The translations under genes were made by a program, and so were the position numbers. Positions 36,936 through 46,614 of a stretch of DNA of 64,000 bases are shown here, piece after piece. The stretch covers positions 5,008,501 to 5,072,500 of the forward strand of contig NZ_CP085636.1 of NCBI RefSeq assembly GCF_027571385.1, written 5' to 3'. Positions within the stretch are counted from its first letter, which is position 1. Each line of letters opens with the position of its first letter. A model generated the notes under the pieces. It ran no database searches, was not told the origin of the DNA, and saw only the letters and a program-made list of their open reading frames with translations. The stretch comes from Shewanella sp. MTB7. GTDB lineage: Bacteria; Pseudomonadota; Gammaproteobacteria; Enterobacterales; Shewanellaceae.

Positions 36936-38820
36936 AATCACTTGCTATAAAAACACTGCTATCTCGTATAACTCTTGAGTTATCCTTTTGCTTTCTCCAA
37001 GTTAATCCACTGCGGTCATAGAACTCTAAAAGTTGGATACTGGCCTTTCTGCCTAATTTAATAATCGAATTAAAATCAGCGGTTTTTACTTCACCATGGG
37101 TCTTTATTTGATCTCGAATAACATTGGCATAGAAATAAAGACGTGCTGTAAGTACATAACGATCCTTAATAATCGCCGATATATAACCCAGTTGAATGAG
37201 TTTGCGACAAAGTGGTCGCACAACAGCAAGGTCCAAATTATTCTGCTGAGCCAGATCCGATGACCACAGGGGTCCACCAGCTGTTAGCATCTGCTGCTTA
37301 ATCAGTTGCCATTGCAATTGTTCATCATTTGAAAGCGCTAGATTATGCTGGGGCAGATGCACTAAGCCTCTGGTGCTATTCAGCCTATTATCTAGGCACA
37401 AGTTATCGCAAGCGTGCATTAATACCGCTAACGGGTATTGGCCGTGGGTCATACGCTGTAAACGATTAATGGTTAAACCTAAAAGCTCTGGCGATGCCTG
37501 ATGATATTCGCTCACGAGCGTTAACAGTTGCTGTTCAATCTGTTCGCGGAGCACTGTAGAGAGTAAGTAACCGTCCACCTCAATTATGGCACTAGCTTTC
37601 ACTAAGATGTCACTTTGGCAGCTCAATTGATTGGCCCACATAAACGCTGACCTTAGTACACAGTGAGTTAAAGTTTGCACCTGTAAACTTGCAACAAGAC
37701 TCGTACACTCTTTAAGCTCACTTAACAGTGCCAATCGTTCAGGACTGCGTTTACCTCGGTTAGGTGGAGCAATATCCAGTACTCGTAATGCCCCTAGCGT
37801 GCTTTTAGCCGCTGCATCACGCACAATAATGCGATCTTGCTCTACACACGACAGCGCTTGTTCACACTGCAGCTCAACTAACGCTTGGTTATCGGGCAAC
37901 AGTTGTAATAAACCAAGGCGTGCGGTGGTATGGCTATTGCCTAAATGAACTTGAACGTTTTGCCAATGTTTAAACGGCAAGCAAGATTCAAATACACCAC
38001 ATATCACCTTAGGCGGAACTAATGGTGCAAGTGCGGTTAACCAATCGCCGCGCATTGCGCCGCGGTGCTGATCAACACCCGTTAAGTTAAGCGCAACCCG
38101 CTGGCAACTATAAGCATGTTCACTCACTCGGCCTTGGCTGTGTAAGCTTCTGACTTTTACCGCTTTATTTTGCCCAGAAAGATAGAGGCTCTGCCCCCTG
38201 CTCACTTGACCACTGATAACCGTGCCAGTCACCACAAGGCCAGCGCCTTTAACGCTAAACACTCTATCAATGGCCATTCGAAAGCCTGTTTGTACACTTG
38301 ACTGATTAAGTTCATGTATCTGGGTTTGTGCCAGATGCTTTATGGCGATATTAAGCTCGCTAATACCCAAGCCTGTCTGCGCCGACACCACATACACAGG
38401 ACTGCACCTTTGATACTGGGCTAACAACTCAGTCACTTGTAACTTAACGGCTTCAACCCGTGCACTGTCCACTTTATCTTGCTTAGTCAGTACCACGATT
38501 AAGTGTTCAAGATTGAGCAGTTGCAAAATGGCCAGATGCTCGCTCGTTTGTGGCATAACGCCATCATCACAGGCAATAATAAGCAAGGCATGTTTGGCAC
38601 TGCTAACCCCAGCCAGCATGGTATTGATAAATTTACTGTGACCCGGTACATCCACAAAGGCTAAACGTTGATTGTCGCCAAGATCCATAAAGGCATAACC
38701 AAGCTCGATGGTCATGCCACGCTGCTTCTCTTCCGGTAAGCGATCGGCATTGGTGCCGGTAAGCGCCTCGATTAAGCTGGTTTTGCCGTGGTCAACATGA
38801 CCAGCAGTGACGATAATCAT
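36913..38820 (-). CDS. selB: SelB, selenocysteine-specific elongation factor
   Basis: SelB delivers Sec-tRNA to UGA codons followed by a SECIS hairpin. The 635-residue product has the GTPase motifs [20 protein letters not shown] and LTKQDKVD in the first 130 residues, EF-Tu-like domains II and III to about 340, and winged-helix repeats at the C-terminus that bind SECIS RNA. Its start overlaps the selA stop by four bases (ATGA). Its last codons and stop lie inside the selC tRNA gene on the opposite strand. In E. coli selC lies elsewhere. Confidence 0.95.
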   Translation of the reverse strand: MIIVTAGHVDHGKTSLIEALTGTNADRLPEEKQRGMTIELGYAFMDLGDNQRLAFVDVPGHSKFINTMLAGVSSAKHALLIIACDDGVMPQTSEHLAILQLLNLEHLIVVLTKQDKVDSARVEAVKLQVTELLAQYQRCSPVYVVSAQTGLGISELNIAIKHLAQTQIHELNQSSVQTGFRMAIDRVFSVKGAGLVVTGTVISGQVSRGQSLYLSGQNKAVKVRSLHSQGRVSEHAYSCQRVALNLTGVDQHRGAMRGDWLTALAPLVPPKVICGVFESCLPFKHWQNVQVHLGNSHTTARLGLLQLLPDNQALVELQCEQALSCVEQDRIIVRDAAAKSTLGALRVLDIAPPNRGKRSPERLALLSELKECTSLVASLQVQTLTHCVLRSAFMWANQLSCQSDILVKASAIIEVDGYLLSTVLREQIEQQLLTLVSEYHQASPELLGLTINRLQRMTHGQYPLAVLMHACDNLCLDNRLNSTRGLVHLPQHNLALSNDEQLQWQLIKQQMLTAGGPLWSSDLAQQNNLDLAVVRPLCRKLIQLGYISAIIKDRYVLTARLYFYANVIRDQIKTHGEVKTADFNSIIKLGRKASIQLLEFYDRSGLTWRKQKDNSRVIRDSSVFIASDLAEEHRS

Positions 38821-40265
38821 AGGTTCACTCCAGGTTGCTGAGCTGCGATAGCCTTGCCGATCTGTGCCAATACCTGAGCTAGCAGCTCGTCATTATCGCT
38901 ACCACGCAAATCCAACCAGAGTCGATTGCTCGCCAAGCGGCCAATGATGGGCATACTTGCCGCCTTAAACAGATTATCCAGTTGCAATAAGCTCAATGGA
39001 CTCTCGGGTTTAGGGCTGAAACACAGTGATAATGAATCCAGCAATACATCAGGTTGAGAACCGCTACCCACTTGTGTTTGACAGGCTTGTACTGACACTT
39101 CGAATAACAAGGTGAAGTCACGGCAAGCTAATATTAACTGCTGGGCTAAACACTCTAGCTCTGAGAGTGGACGAGACAGTTTTTTAAAGATGGGTAATTG
39201 AACGTCTAATGTCGTGGGGTTGCGGTATTGCATCAAGGTAGCTTCAAGCGCAGCTAGGGTCATTTTATCGCAGCGCAAAGCCCGTTTTAACGGGTGAGAT
39301 TGCAGCTGAACAATAAGCGCGGCATCACCCACAACCAAGCCTGCTTGGGGACCGCCAAGTAACTTATCACCAGAAAAGCTGACTAAGTTAACCCCATCGG
39401 TGAGCATTTGCTGTGGCATAGGCTCTTTTGACAGGCCAAAACGTGATAAATCAGTCAGTGCGCCACTGCCAAGATCGGAAATAAGTGCAATGCCCTTCTC
39501 TTTACACAATGCTGCCAACTCAGCCTCTTCAGTCACTTTAGTAAAACCACTAATATGATAGTTACTGGTGTGCACCTTCATAATCGCTGCGGTGTTCTCG
39601 GTTATCGCCGCTGCGTAATCTTTAAGGTGAGTGCGATTAGTGCAGCCGACTTCCACCAGCTTACAACCGGCCTGGGCCATAATATCGGGAATACGAAACG
39701 CGCCACCAATCTCCACCAGCTCACCACGAGACACGATAACCTCTTTACCTGCGGCCGTTGCAGCGAGCATTAATAACACGGCGGCGGCATTGTTATTGAC
39801 GATGCAACAAGCCTCAGCGCCGGTTAACTCATGGATCAATGCTGATATTGCCGTATCTCTATGGCCACGTTTGCCTTGGCCCATATCAAACTCAAGCGGC
39901 ACCGGATAACGCATCACATTGGTGACAGCATCGATTGCCGCTTCACACATCTGCGAGCGACCCAGATTGGTGTGCAAAATGGTGCCCGTTAAGTTAATCA
40001 CTGGACTCATACTTTGCCGTTGTTGCAATGCGATGCGCTTTTCAAGTTCTGCGACGATATCATTTGGCTGCTGACACCAACTCGGCATACTTTGATGCTT
40101 GGCAATATTGTGGCGCGCATCTTTAAGCATCTGCACCAACAATGATTTAATCCACGCTTTACCTTGTTGTTCAGTAAAACCTATCACTTGAGGTATCAGC
40201 AGCAAGCTGTCCATTGCAGGCAAACAACGGTAAAGGGCTTGAGTTGAGTTGATAGCTTGAGTCAT
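38817..40265 (-). CDS. selA: SelA, L-seryl-tRNA(Sec) selenium transferase
   Basis: SelA converts Ser-tRNA-Sec to Sec-tRNA-Sec with selenophosphate, using pyridoxal phosphate. The 482-residue product shows the N-terminal tRNA-binding part, INLTGTILHTNLGRSQM, the PLP-binding Lys in LVSFSGDKLLGGPQAG and ISDLGSGAL. It is the first gene of a selAB operon. A terminator at 40308-40337 separates it from fdhE. No selD (selenophosphate synthetase) gene is in the window; it must be elsewhere if the system works. Confidence 0.95.
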   Translation of the reverse strand: MTQAINSTQALYRCLPAMDSLLLIPQVIGFTEQQGKAWIKSLLVQMLKDARHNIAKHQSMPSWCQQPNDIVAELEKRIALQQRQSMSPVINLTGTILHTNLGRSQMCEAAIDAVTNVMRYPVPLEFDMGQGKRGHRDTAISALIHELTGAEACCIVNNNAAAVLLMLAATAAGKEVIVSRGELVEIGGAFRIPDIMAQAGCKLVEVGCTNRTHLKDYAAAITENTAAIMKVHTSNYHISGFTKVTEEAELAALCKEKGIALISDLGSGALTDLSRFGLSKEPMPQQMLTDGVNLVSFSGDKLLGGPQAGLVVGDAALIVQLQSHPLKRALRCDKMTLAALEATLMQYRNPTTLDVQLPIFKKLSRPLSELECLAQQLILACRDFTLLFEVSVQACQTQVGSGSQPDVLLDSLSLCFSPKPESPLSLLQLDNLFKAASMPIIGRLASNRLWLDLRGSDNDELLAQVLAQIGKAIAAQQPGVNL

Positions 40266-40307
40266 AAGTCTTCGTCTAGTTAATATTAATAGGGTTGAAC
40301 TGTGTTT

Positions 40308-40337
40308 AAAAAAGGAGTCGCACAGTGATGCGACTCC
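40308..40337 (-). terminator. terminator of the formate dehydrogenase operon
   Basis: On the minus strand a 9-bp stem GGAGTCGCA / TGCGACTCC with loop TCACTG is followed by T6. It lies 53 bp beyond the fdhE stop and upstream of selA, so selAB has its own transcription start. Confidence 0.93.
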
Positions 40338-40389
40338 TGGTATTGCTGACTATTGTTTGCAGTAAACTTAGCCAAGAGCGGTAACGTTC

Positions 40390-41355
40390 CTAGTGGATAT
40401 CACCGACTTTTGGCTGTTGTTCAAGTTCTAGCTGAGGCTCCTGTTCATGGGCCAGCAGCAAGGGGTTTACCGTGGTAGCGCTGTACCCATGATCAACCAG
40501 ATGGTTGTCCATCACCATCGTGGCTAAATCGTCCACTGCGACTTCAAGTTTGGGATTGATGTCGGTAAAGAACATCTTGGTGTACCCCTTGCAGGTGTCA
40601 CAGCTTTCAATACGAATCGCAGCATTGCTTTCAGTTTCTGCCCAGAGGTTAACCCCTTTGCTTTCACCGCATGCAGTGCATTCAGCACGCACTTCATGCC
40701 ACTGGGTTTCACATAGACTGCAATGCAAGTAACGCAAACCGGTACGAGGTTCGTCCTTGATCACGCTCCCCACTGGATGGCTGCCGCAAACTGGGCATAA
40801 GCGTCTATGGGACTCACCTGTTGCAGCCAACCCTTCAGCAACATCAACAGCCCAATGAGACCAATAAACCGACAGAGCAGCCCAAATAAACAGGCTGTAC
40901 TGAGCTGGTACTTCGGCAAAATGTCCACCAAGCATCGACTTAGCGTAACCTTGCAACTCATTGGAGTCAGCCCTAGCCAACGTCTTTAGCACCACATGTA
41001 ATTCTGTACTGACTTTAGGCATTAGCTCACTAAGGAGTTCCAGCAATACCGACTGCCAATAATTTCCCCACTCAAAGTGTTCCTGTACCATCGGCTGGCT
41101 GTGTGTAAGATCTAACCTTGGCTTAAGGCCAAAGCAGCTCTTTGCAGCTTCACCATCAAATGCCGATACCTTTTGTTGAGCATTGACGAGTTGTTCAAGC
41201 AAGCCAAAATATTCTGTTAAGCCAGAGTCTTGGGCTAACTCAGCGAGTCTCTGCGCTCTAAATTGATAAACGGCTGTTGGGTTGGCTGGGATCACGGTTT
41301 TGATGTCCAATGACTGGCCGGGGATCTTTTCAGCGTCGAGTATTGCTGTGCTCAT
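40390..41355 (-). CDS. fdhE: FdhE, formate dehydrogenase assembly protein
   Basis: A 321-residue cytosolic protein needed for assembly of membrane-bound formate dehydrogenases. The C-terminal part carries the rubredoxin-like CxxC pairs that bind iron: CPVCGSHP, CSLCETQW, CTACGESK and CDTCKGY. It begins two bases after the stop of the cytochrome subunit gene, as last gene of the fdh operon. Confidence 0.93.
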   Translation of the reverse strand: MSTAILDAEKIPGQSLDIKTVIPANPTAVYQFRAQRLAELAQDSGLTEYFGLLEQLVNAQQKVSAFDGEAAKSCFGLKPRLDLTHSQPMVQEHFEWGNYWQSVLLELLSELMPKVSTELHVVLKTLARADSNELQGYAKSMLGGHFAEVPAQYSLFIWAALSVYWSHWAVDVAEGLAATGESHRRLCPVCGSHPVGSVIKDEPRTGLRYLHCSLCETQWHEVRAECTACGESKGVNLWAETESNAAIRIESCDTCKGYTKMFFTDINPKLEVAVDDLATMVMDNHLVDHGYSATTVNPLLLAHEQEPQLELEQQPKVGDIH

Positions 41356-41357
41356 AA

Positions 41358-42002
41358 TTAGTGTTTTTCCTGCTTAGTAGTCTTTAATTCAGGATCGTTT
41401 AGCATATTAGGGTGATGCTTCTTGCACCAAGCCCGCGACACATAGCCGTACAACATGCCAGCAACGGATCCTTCCACCCAAGTAGCCATCCAGAAATGCA
41501 CTATCACAAAGATCAACATGATCACTGCACATACTGCATGTATCAAAATAGCCCATTGGATTGCGATAGAGTCAAAGTAAGGGGCAAAGTACGGCTGCCA
41601 CATCATGATCCCTGTTACCGTCAACGCGATAGAGGTCACTACGAATGTACGGAACAGCACTTTTTGACCTGGGTTATAGTGACCGATAGCGGGGATCTTG
41701 TCCTCGTTCTCGAACATCACATCCTTAATCGCTAACATCCATGTCAGGTCATTCTTTTCCCACTTATTATGGTGGTAATAACGCACCAGCATCACCATCA
41801 AGGGTAAGCACATCATCAATCCAGCTATCGGATGAACAAAGCGCGCCATTTGTGGTGTACCCGCTATCGACCCCAGCCATTGAAAGGAAGGGAAGAAGAA
41901 AGCAAAGCCGGTTAGGAATGTCACCAAACCCGTTGCAACCACAAACCAGTGACAGAGGCGGTCAAACAACTTATGGCGCAAAATCATATTCTGCTTATGC
42001 AT
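41358..42002 (-). CDS. formate dehydrogenase cytochrome b subunit
   Basis: A 214-residue membrane protein with four predicted helices, of the FdnI/FdoI type. Heme-ligand His residues are likely in LFDRLCHWFVV near residue 16, RFVHPIAGL near 52, and HAVCAVIMLIFVIVHFW near 155-170. It anchors the periplasmic catalytic dimer and passes electrons from formate to quinone. It follows the Fe-S subunit gene by five bases. Confidence 0.93.
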   Translation of the reverse strand: MHKQNMILRHKLFDRLCHWFVVATGLVTFLTGFAFFFPSFQWLGSIAGTPQMARFVHPIAGLMMCLPLMVMLVRYYHHNKWEKNDLTWMLAIKDVMFENEDKIPAIGHYNPGQKVLFRTFVVTSIALTVTGIMMWQPYFAPYFDSIAIQWAILIHAVCAVIMLIFVIVHFWMATWVEGSVAGMLYGYVSRAWCKKHHPNMLNDPELKTTKQEKH

Positions 42003-42007
42003 GAGCG

Positions 42008-42910
42008 TTACTCCTTATCTGACTTATCTGAGTGAGTGTGATCAAAGGCAGCCGGCTCATCTTCTTCAACGATATTGCGGCCCACAGTGATACGATGTAG
42101 ACAGGCCACAGCCACAGTGGCAATAATACCTACCGCACCTAATGGCTTAACCACGTCTTGCCATAACTTAATTGGCACACTCGTTTTTGGATCGGCTGGT
42201 AAACCGTAGTTTTGTGGCTGATCAATATCATGCAAAATCATGACCATACCAGTACCACCCACACCTTCAGGGTTATACAGTCCAGCCTTGGTAAAGCCGC
42301 GCTTATGCAGTTCTTTAATTCTAAGATCGGCAATAAACAACATGTCTTCACGGGTGCCATACTTCAGTGCGCCGGTGATACAAGACTTCACGCATGCAGG
42401 CTCTTGACCCACTTGAATGCGATCTGAGCACATGGTGCACTTGTAAGCCTTTTGATCGATAGGATCGAGCCTAGGCACATCAAATGGACACGCAGTGACA
42501 CAGTAACCACAACCGGTACATTTATCAGAGTCAATATCCACAACGCCGTTAGCACGTTGAACGATTGCCCCTTTGGTCGAACAAGCTGTTAAGCACGCTG
42601 GGTCTTCACAATGCATACAAGCGCTATGAGCGAATCGCCAATTTAGCTTGTTGTTCTCTTCCACTTCTTGGTACTTCATCAGTGTCCAACACTCTGAAGA
42701 CAAGTCCATTGGGTTCTGGTAAGAACCCTGGAAGCTACCAACTGGGGCTCTAAGGTCATTCCACTCTGAACATGAAACCTGACAAGCTTTACAACCGTTA
42801 CACTTAGTGGCGTCGAACAACTTAGCCACTTTGCTTAACTTACGTCGTACCTGCGCAGCAGGGGTGAGCTCTGATGTTCCAGAGCTTAAAATAATATCTT
42901 GAGCAGACAT
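42008..42910 (-). CDS. formate dehydrogenase iron-sulfur subunit
   Basis: A 300-residue FdnH-like protein with four [4Fe-4S] sites: CNGCKACQVSCSEW, CMHCEDPACLTAC, CTGCGYCVTACPF and CTMCSDRIQ with a last Cys cluster. A C-terminal transmembrane helix near 262-282 (AVGIIATVAVACLHRI) fixes it to the membrane. It carries electrons between the Sec/Mo subunit and the cytochrome. It starts three bases after the stop of the catalytic subunit gene. Confidence 0.93.
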   Translation of the reverse strand: MSAQDIILSSGTSELTPAAQVRRKLSKVAKLFDATKCNGCKACQVSCSEWNDLRAPVGSFQGSYQNPMDLSSECWTLMKYQEVEENNKLNWRFAHSACMHCEDPACLTACSTKGAIVQRANGVVDIDSDKCTGCGYCVTACPFDVPRLDPIDQKAYKCTMCSDRIQVGQEPACVKSCITGALKYGTREDMLFIADLRIKELHKRGFTKAGLYNPEGVGGTGMVMILHDIDQPQNYGLPADPKTSVPIKLWQDVVKPLGAVGIIATVAVACLHRITVGRNIVEEDEPAAFDHTHSDKSDKE

Positions 42911-42912
42911 GA

Positions 42913-45900
42913 TTAAACTCCCTCAGCCTTAGCGATATCCACAAGGAATGCTTTAAATTCAGGTACTTGTGTATTAGCATCACCCACTTCAGTGGTCAGT
43001 ACGTTACAGCTGTAGCTTCTGCGTGTTAAACCGTTATGGCCACCATGACGTGGTAAGCCCACTGTGTGTACCATCTGGCCATGCACCTTAAGCGGTTGCA
43101 GACGCTTAGTGACTAATGCCTTAGTTAACAAACTACCGCGCTTAGAACTGACTCTGACCCAATCTCCGTTAGCGATACCTTTCTTCGCCGCAAGAATTTC
43201 GTCTAACTCAACGAAGGTTTCAGGCATAGAGATAGCCGCTAAACGACAGTGAATCGTCCAGAAGTTAAAGTGCTCTGTTAGCGAGTACGTGGTACACACA
43301 TAAGGAAACTCGGTATGTGAACCTAAAGTCTCAGCCACACCCGGCAACATACGTACCGCAGGGTTGCTGATGACATTCGGGTGCAATGGGTTGGTGCCGA
43401 TTGGCGTTTCCATTGGCTCGTAATGCTCTGGGAACGGCCCCTCTGCTAACATTTTTAGCGCGAAGAAACGACCCACACCTTCTGGCTGCATGATGAACGG
43501 ATGCGCCGACTCTTTTGGCGGTAACTTCATATTGAAGTCGCCTTGGTCGATGCCGTGCCATTTACCATTAGTCCACTCAACAATGACGCGATTTGGATCC
43601 CAAGGCTTACCATCGACATCACACGATGCGCGGTTATAAAGCACACGACGGTTTGCTGGCCAAGAGAATGCCCAACCCGGCGTAATACCTTTACCTGACG
43701 TATCAGAGTTATCGCGCCGCGCCATCATGTTGCCTTCTTCAGTCCAGGAACCTGAATAGATCCAGCAACCACAAGCCGTACTACCATCATCTTTTAACTG
43801 GCTAAAGCTATCAAGCTGCTTGCCGGTTTTAAGGTCAATACCGTTAAGCTCTTTTGCCACTTCCTCACCATGTGGGAAATAAGGATTGTGATAGTCCCAG
43901 TTAACCGCGTTAATCGGCTCTGGTAATACACCACCTTCTTCTTTATAAAGCTCTCTAAGCTTCATCAAGATACCCGATAAAATCTCGGCATCTGGCTTAG
44001 ACTCACCCGGTGCATTTGCGCCCTTCCAGTGCCACTGCATCCAGCGACCCGAGTTAACAATACAACCTTCTTCTTCAGCAAATAAAGTCGTTGGTAAGCG
44101 GAACACTTCAGTCTGGATTTCGCTAGGTTTAACATCATTAAACTCATCCGCTTTTTGCCAGAAAACAGAAGTCTCTGTTGCTAGCGGATCCATCACCACC
44201 ATGTACTTAAGCTTGCATAGTGCAGCTAACGTCTTGTTACGGTTTGGCATAGAGTTAATCGCGTTAACCCCTTGGATAAAATAACCGTTCACTTGGCCGT
44301 GGTACATCATGTCGATGTGTTTAGTAAAGTCGTACTGAATATCCCACTTAGGTAACCAGTCATAACCAAAACTATTGGCCGCTGTTGCGTTCTCGCCCCA
44401 GAAACTCTTCATCTGTGAGATAAAGAACTTAGGATAATTAGACCAATAGTTAGTTTGGCCCGGACGCAACGCCTTAGGCGTGTAGTTATCGAGGTAAGTT
44501 GCTAAGTCAGTGTCGTTGTCATTTGGCAGTTTCAAGTAACCTGGCAGGTTCTGGCATAGCAGTCCCATGTCGGTTGCACCCTGCACGTTTGAGTGACCGC
44601 GCAGTGCGTTAACACCACCACCCAATACGCCGATATTACCTAACAGTAACTGCACAAGCGCCATCGAACGAATGTTTTGTGCGCCTTTAGTATGATGGGT
44701 CCAGCCCAACGCATACATAAAGGTCGCCGCTCTGTCATGAGTGTGAGTGCTACCAATTAAGGCGCAGACTTTCTCGTAATCTTCAACAGGCGTACCGGTA
44801 ATATTACTGACGGTTTCAAAATCATAACGGGCAATATGATGCTTTAATAGATTCCACACACAACGAGGATGCTCATAGCTTTCATCGACTTTAGCGTAAC
44901 CATCTTCATCAAGTTCGTAGTACCAAGAATCCTTGTCGTAAGTGCGACTCTTCTCATCAAAACCACTAAATAGGCCTTCATTGAATTCGAAATCTTCACG
45001 AATAATGTAACTTGCGTTGGTATACGCTTTTACATATTCATAGTTAACTTGCTTAGTTTCAATGAGGTATCGACATAGACCTAAAAGGAATGCGATATCT
45101 GTACCACTACGAAGTGGTGCATAACAATCAGCCAAAGCTGCACTACGGGTGAAGCGAGGATCGACAACCACTAACTTAGCGTTGTTGTGTTCCATAGCTT
45201 CTGTTACCCAGCCGAAACCGACAGGATGTGCTTCAGCGGCATTACCGCCCATGATCACCACGACATTAGCGTTCTTAATGTCGATCCAGTGGTTGGTCAT
45301 GGCACCGCGCCCAAATGTTGGAGCAAGACTTGCTACCGTTGGGGAATGTCAGTTACGCGCAATAGTATCGATAGCCACTAGGCCAAGAGAACGAGCAAAC
45401 TTATGAGTGATAAATCCACCCTCGTTTGGTTGTGCAGACGAGGTCATCATGCCTGTCGTCAACCAACGGTTTACTGTGGTGCCATCACTATTTTTTTCAA
45501 TGAAGTTTTCATCGCGATCGTCTTTCATTAGACGCGCGATACGACCAAATGCTTCATTCCAGCTAATGCGTTTCCACTCATTAGAGCCAGCTTCACGAAC
45601 TTCAGGGAAATGATTACGGTTAGGGCTATTAACATAGTCCACCAATCCAGCACCTTTAGGGCATAACGCACCACGGTTAACTGGATGATCCGCATCACCT
45701 TCAATATGGAAAATCGCTTTTTCGGCATTTTTGCCGTTACTGCCATGGCTGTACATCAACAAGCCACAACCCACAGAGCAATAACAGCAGTTATTGCGGG
45801 TTTCTTTTGCTTTCAACAACTTATACTCACGAGGCGCAGCCATCGCAGTGCCGGGCATTAATCCCAACGCTGATATCGCCGATGTGGTCGCTCCGCAGGC

Positions 45901-45930
45901 ACACAGTTTAAAAAACTGTCGTCTGTCCAT
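42913..45930 (-). CDS. selenocysteine-containing formate dehydrogenase catalytic subunit
   Basis: The frame is 1,006 codons and runs through one in-frame TGA (45349-45351) that encodes Sec194: the context RN-U-HSPTVASLAPTFGRGAM matches E. coli FdnG V-U-HGPTVASLAPTFGRGAM. Tat signal RRQFFK at the N-terminus and a [4Fe-4S] motif NCCYCSVGCGLLMY near 50 show export of a folded bis-MGD enzyme. The start at 45930 is ATG after GAGGGT. It oxidises formate in the periplasm. The genes for the Fe-S and cytochrome subunits and FdhE follow with gaps of 2-5 bases, and selA, selB, selC and fdhD are adjacent. Confidence 0.95.
45310..45351 (-). promoter_or_regulatory. UGA(Sec) codon and SECIS hairpin
   Basis: On the minus strand the TGA is followed after 14 bases by a hairpin AGCAA-GTC-TTGCT within GGTAGCAAGTCTTGCTCC. 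E. coli fdnG has an equivalent stem with an apical GGTCT; here the loop keeps GTCT. It lies inside the coding sequence, as bacterial SECIS elements do. Confidence 0.8.
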
Positions 45931-45945
45931 ATAACCCTCACACAA

Positions 45946-46614
45946 TTAATATTTATCCTACTCTGGCTGCGTTCATTTCATACCAGCATAGATTTGATTT
46001 ATGTCATCCATCGCTCTTGTAAGCTATACGCTAAACATTAACTAGGACGCCGAGGAATTATCTTTAAAGTCGCCCAAACTTACAATTAATAACACACGCT
46101 GAAGATCACATAACAAATCAAACAGAACAAACCAAACTAAAACCCAAACCAAACAGCGTAATTAAGTTGAGATCGTAAGATTTCAGCGACATAACAGCAT
46201 TAAAATTCAAAAATATAAAGATTAACAGATAGGGACAAAATCACCCACATCAAGCGGACAATATGTCTCATACGTTTATCCTAAAATGATGCTAACAAAC
46301 AAGATAAAAATACATCCGATTGATGAACTGCGGCCCTAACGGTGAGCCCTACATAGATATTGATTAAATGAGACGGTAAAAAGTGCCTATTAACGAGCGT
46401 ATAGATTTAGTTTTCTATCGATAGGAAATACGGGGATTTAGACAATATGACACACAAACAAACTGTCTGCGCTTATTGCAAATAGCGCTGAAGAGGGAGA
46501 TTTGAAGCCAAACCCAATGGAAATGTACAGGAAGGAGCACTTGAAATCCGGAAATAGATAACTTTAAAGAGTAAGGTTCTACAAAATAACTTTCCTCCGA
46601 GGTATCACATTGAC
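45946..46614. other. 670-bp intergenic region upstream of the fdh operon
   Basis: This AT-rich stretch separates the fdh operon from the upstream sensor kinase gene. I see no gene. Segments such as GATCACATAACAAATCAAA (about 46104-46122) resemble half sites of CRP/FNR-type regulators, but no full palindrome is clear. A promoter for the fdh operon must lie here. Confidence 0.4.

Noticed and set aside
45300..45351. Apparent break of the formate dehydrogenase gene into two frames
   Set aside because: The two parts are in the same frame and joined by a TGA in the conserved Sec context with a SECIS-like hairpin; selA, selB and selC are adjacent.
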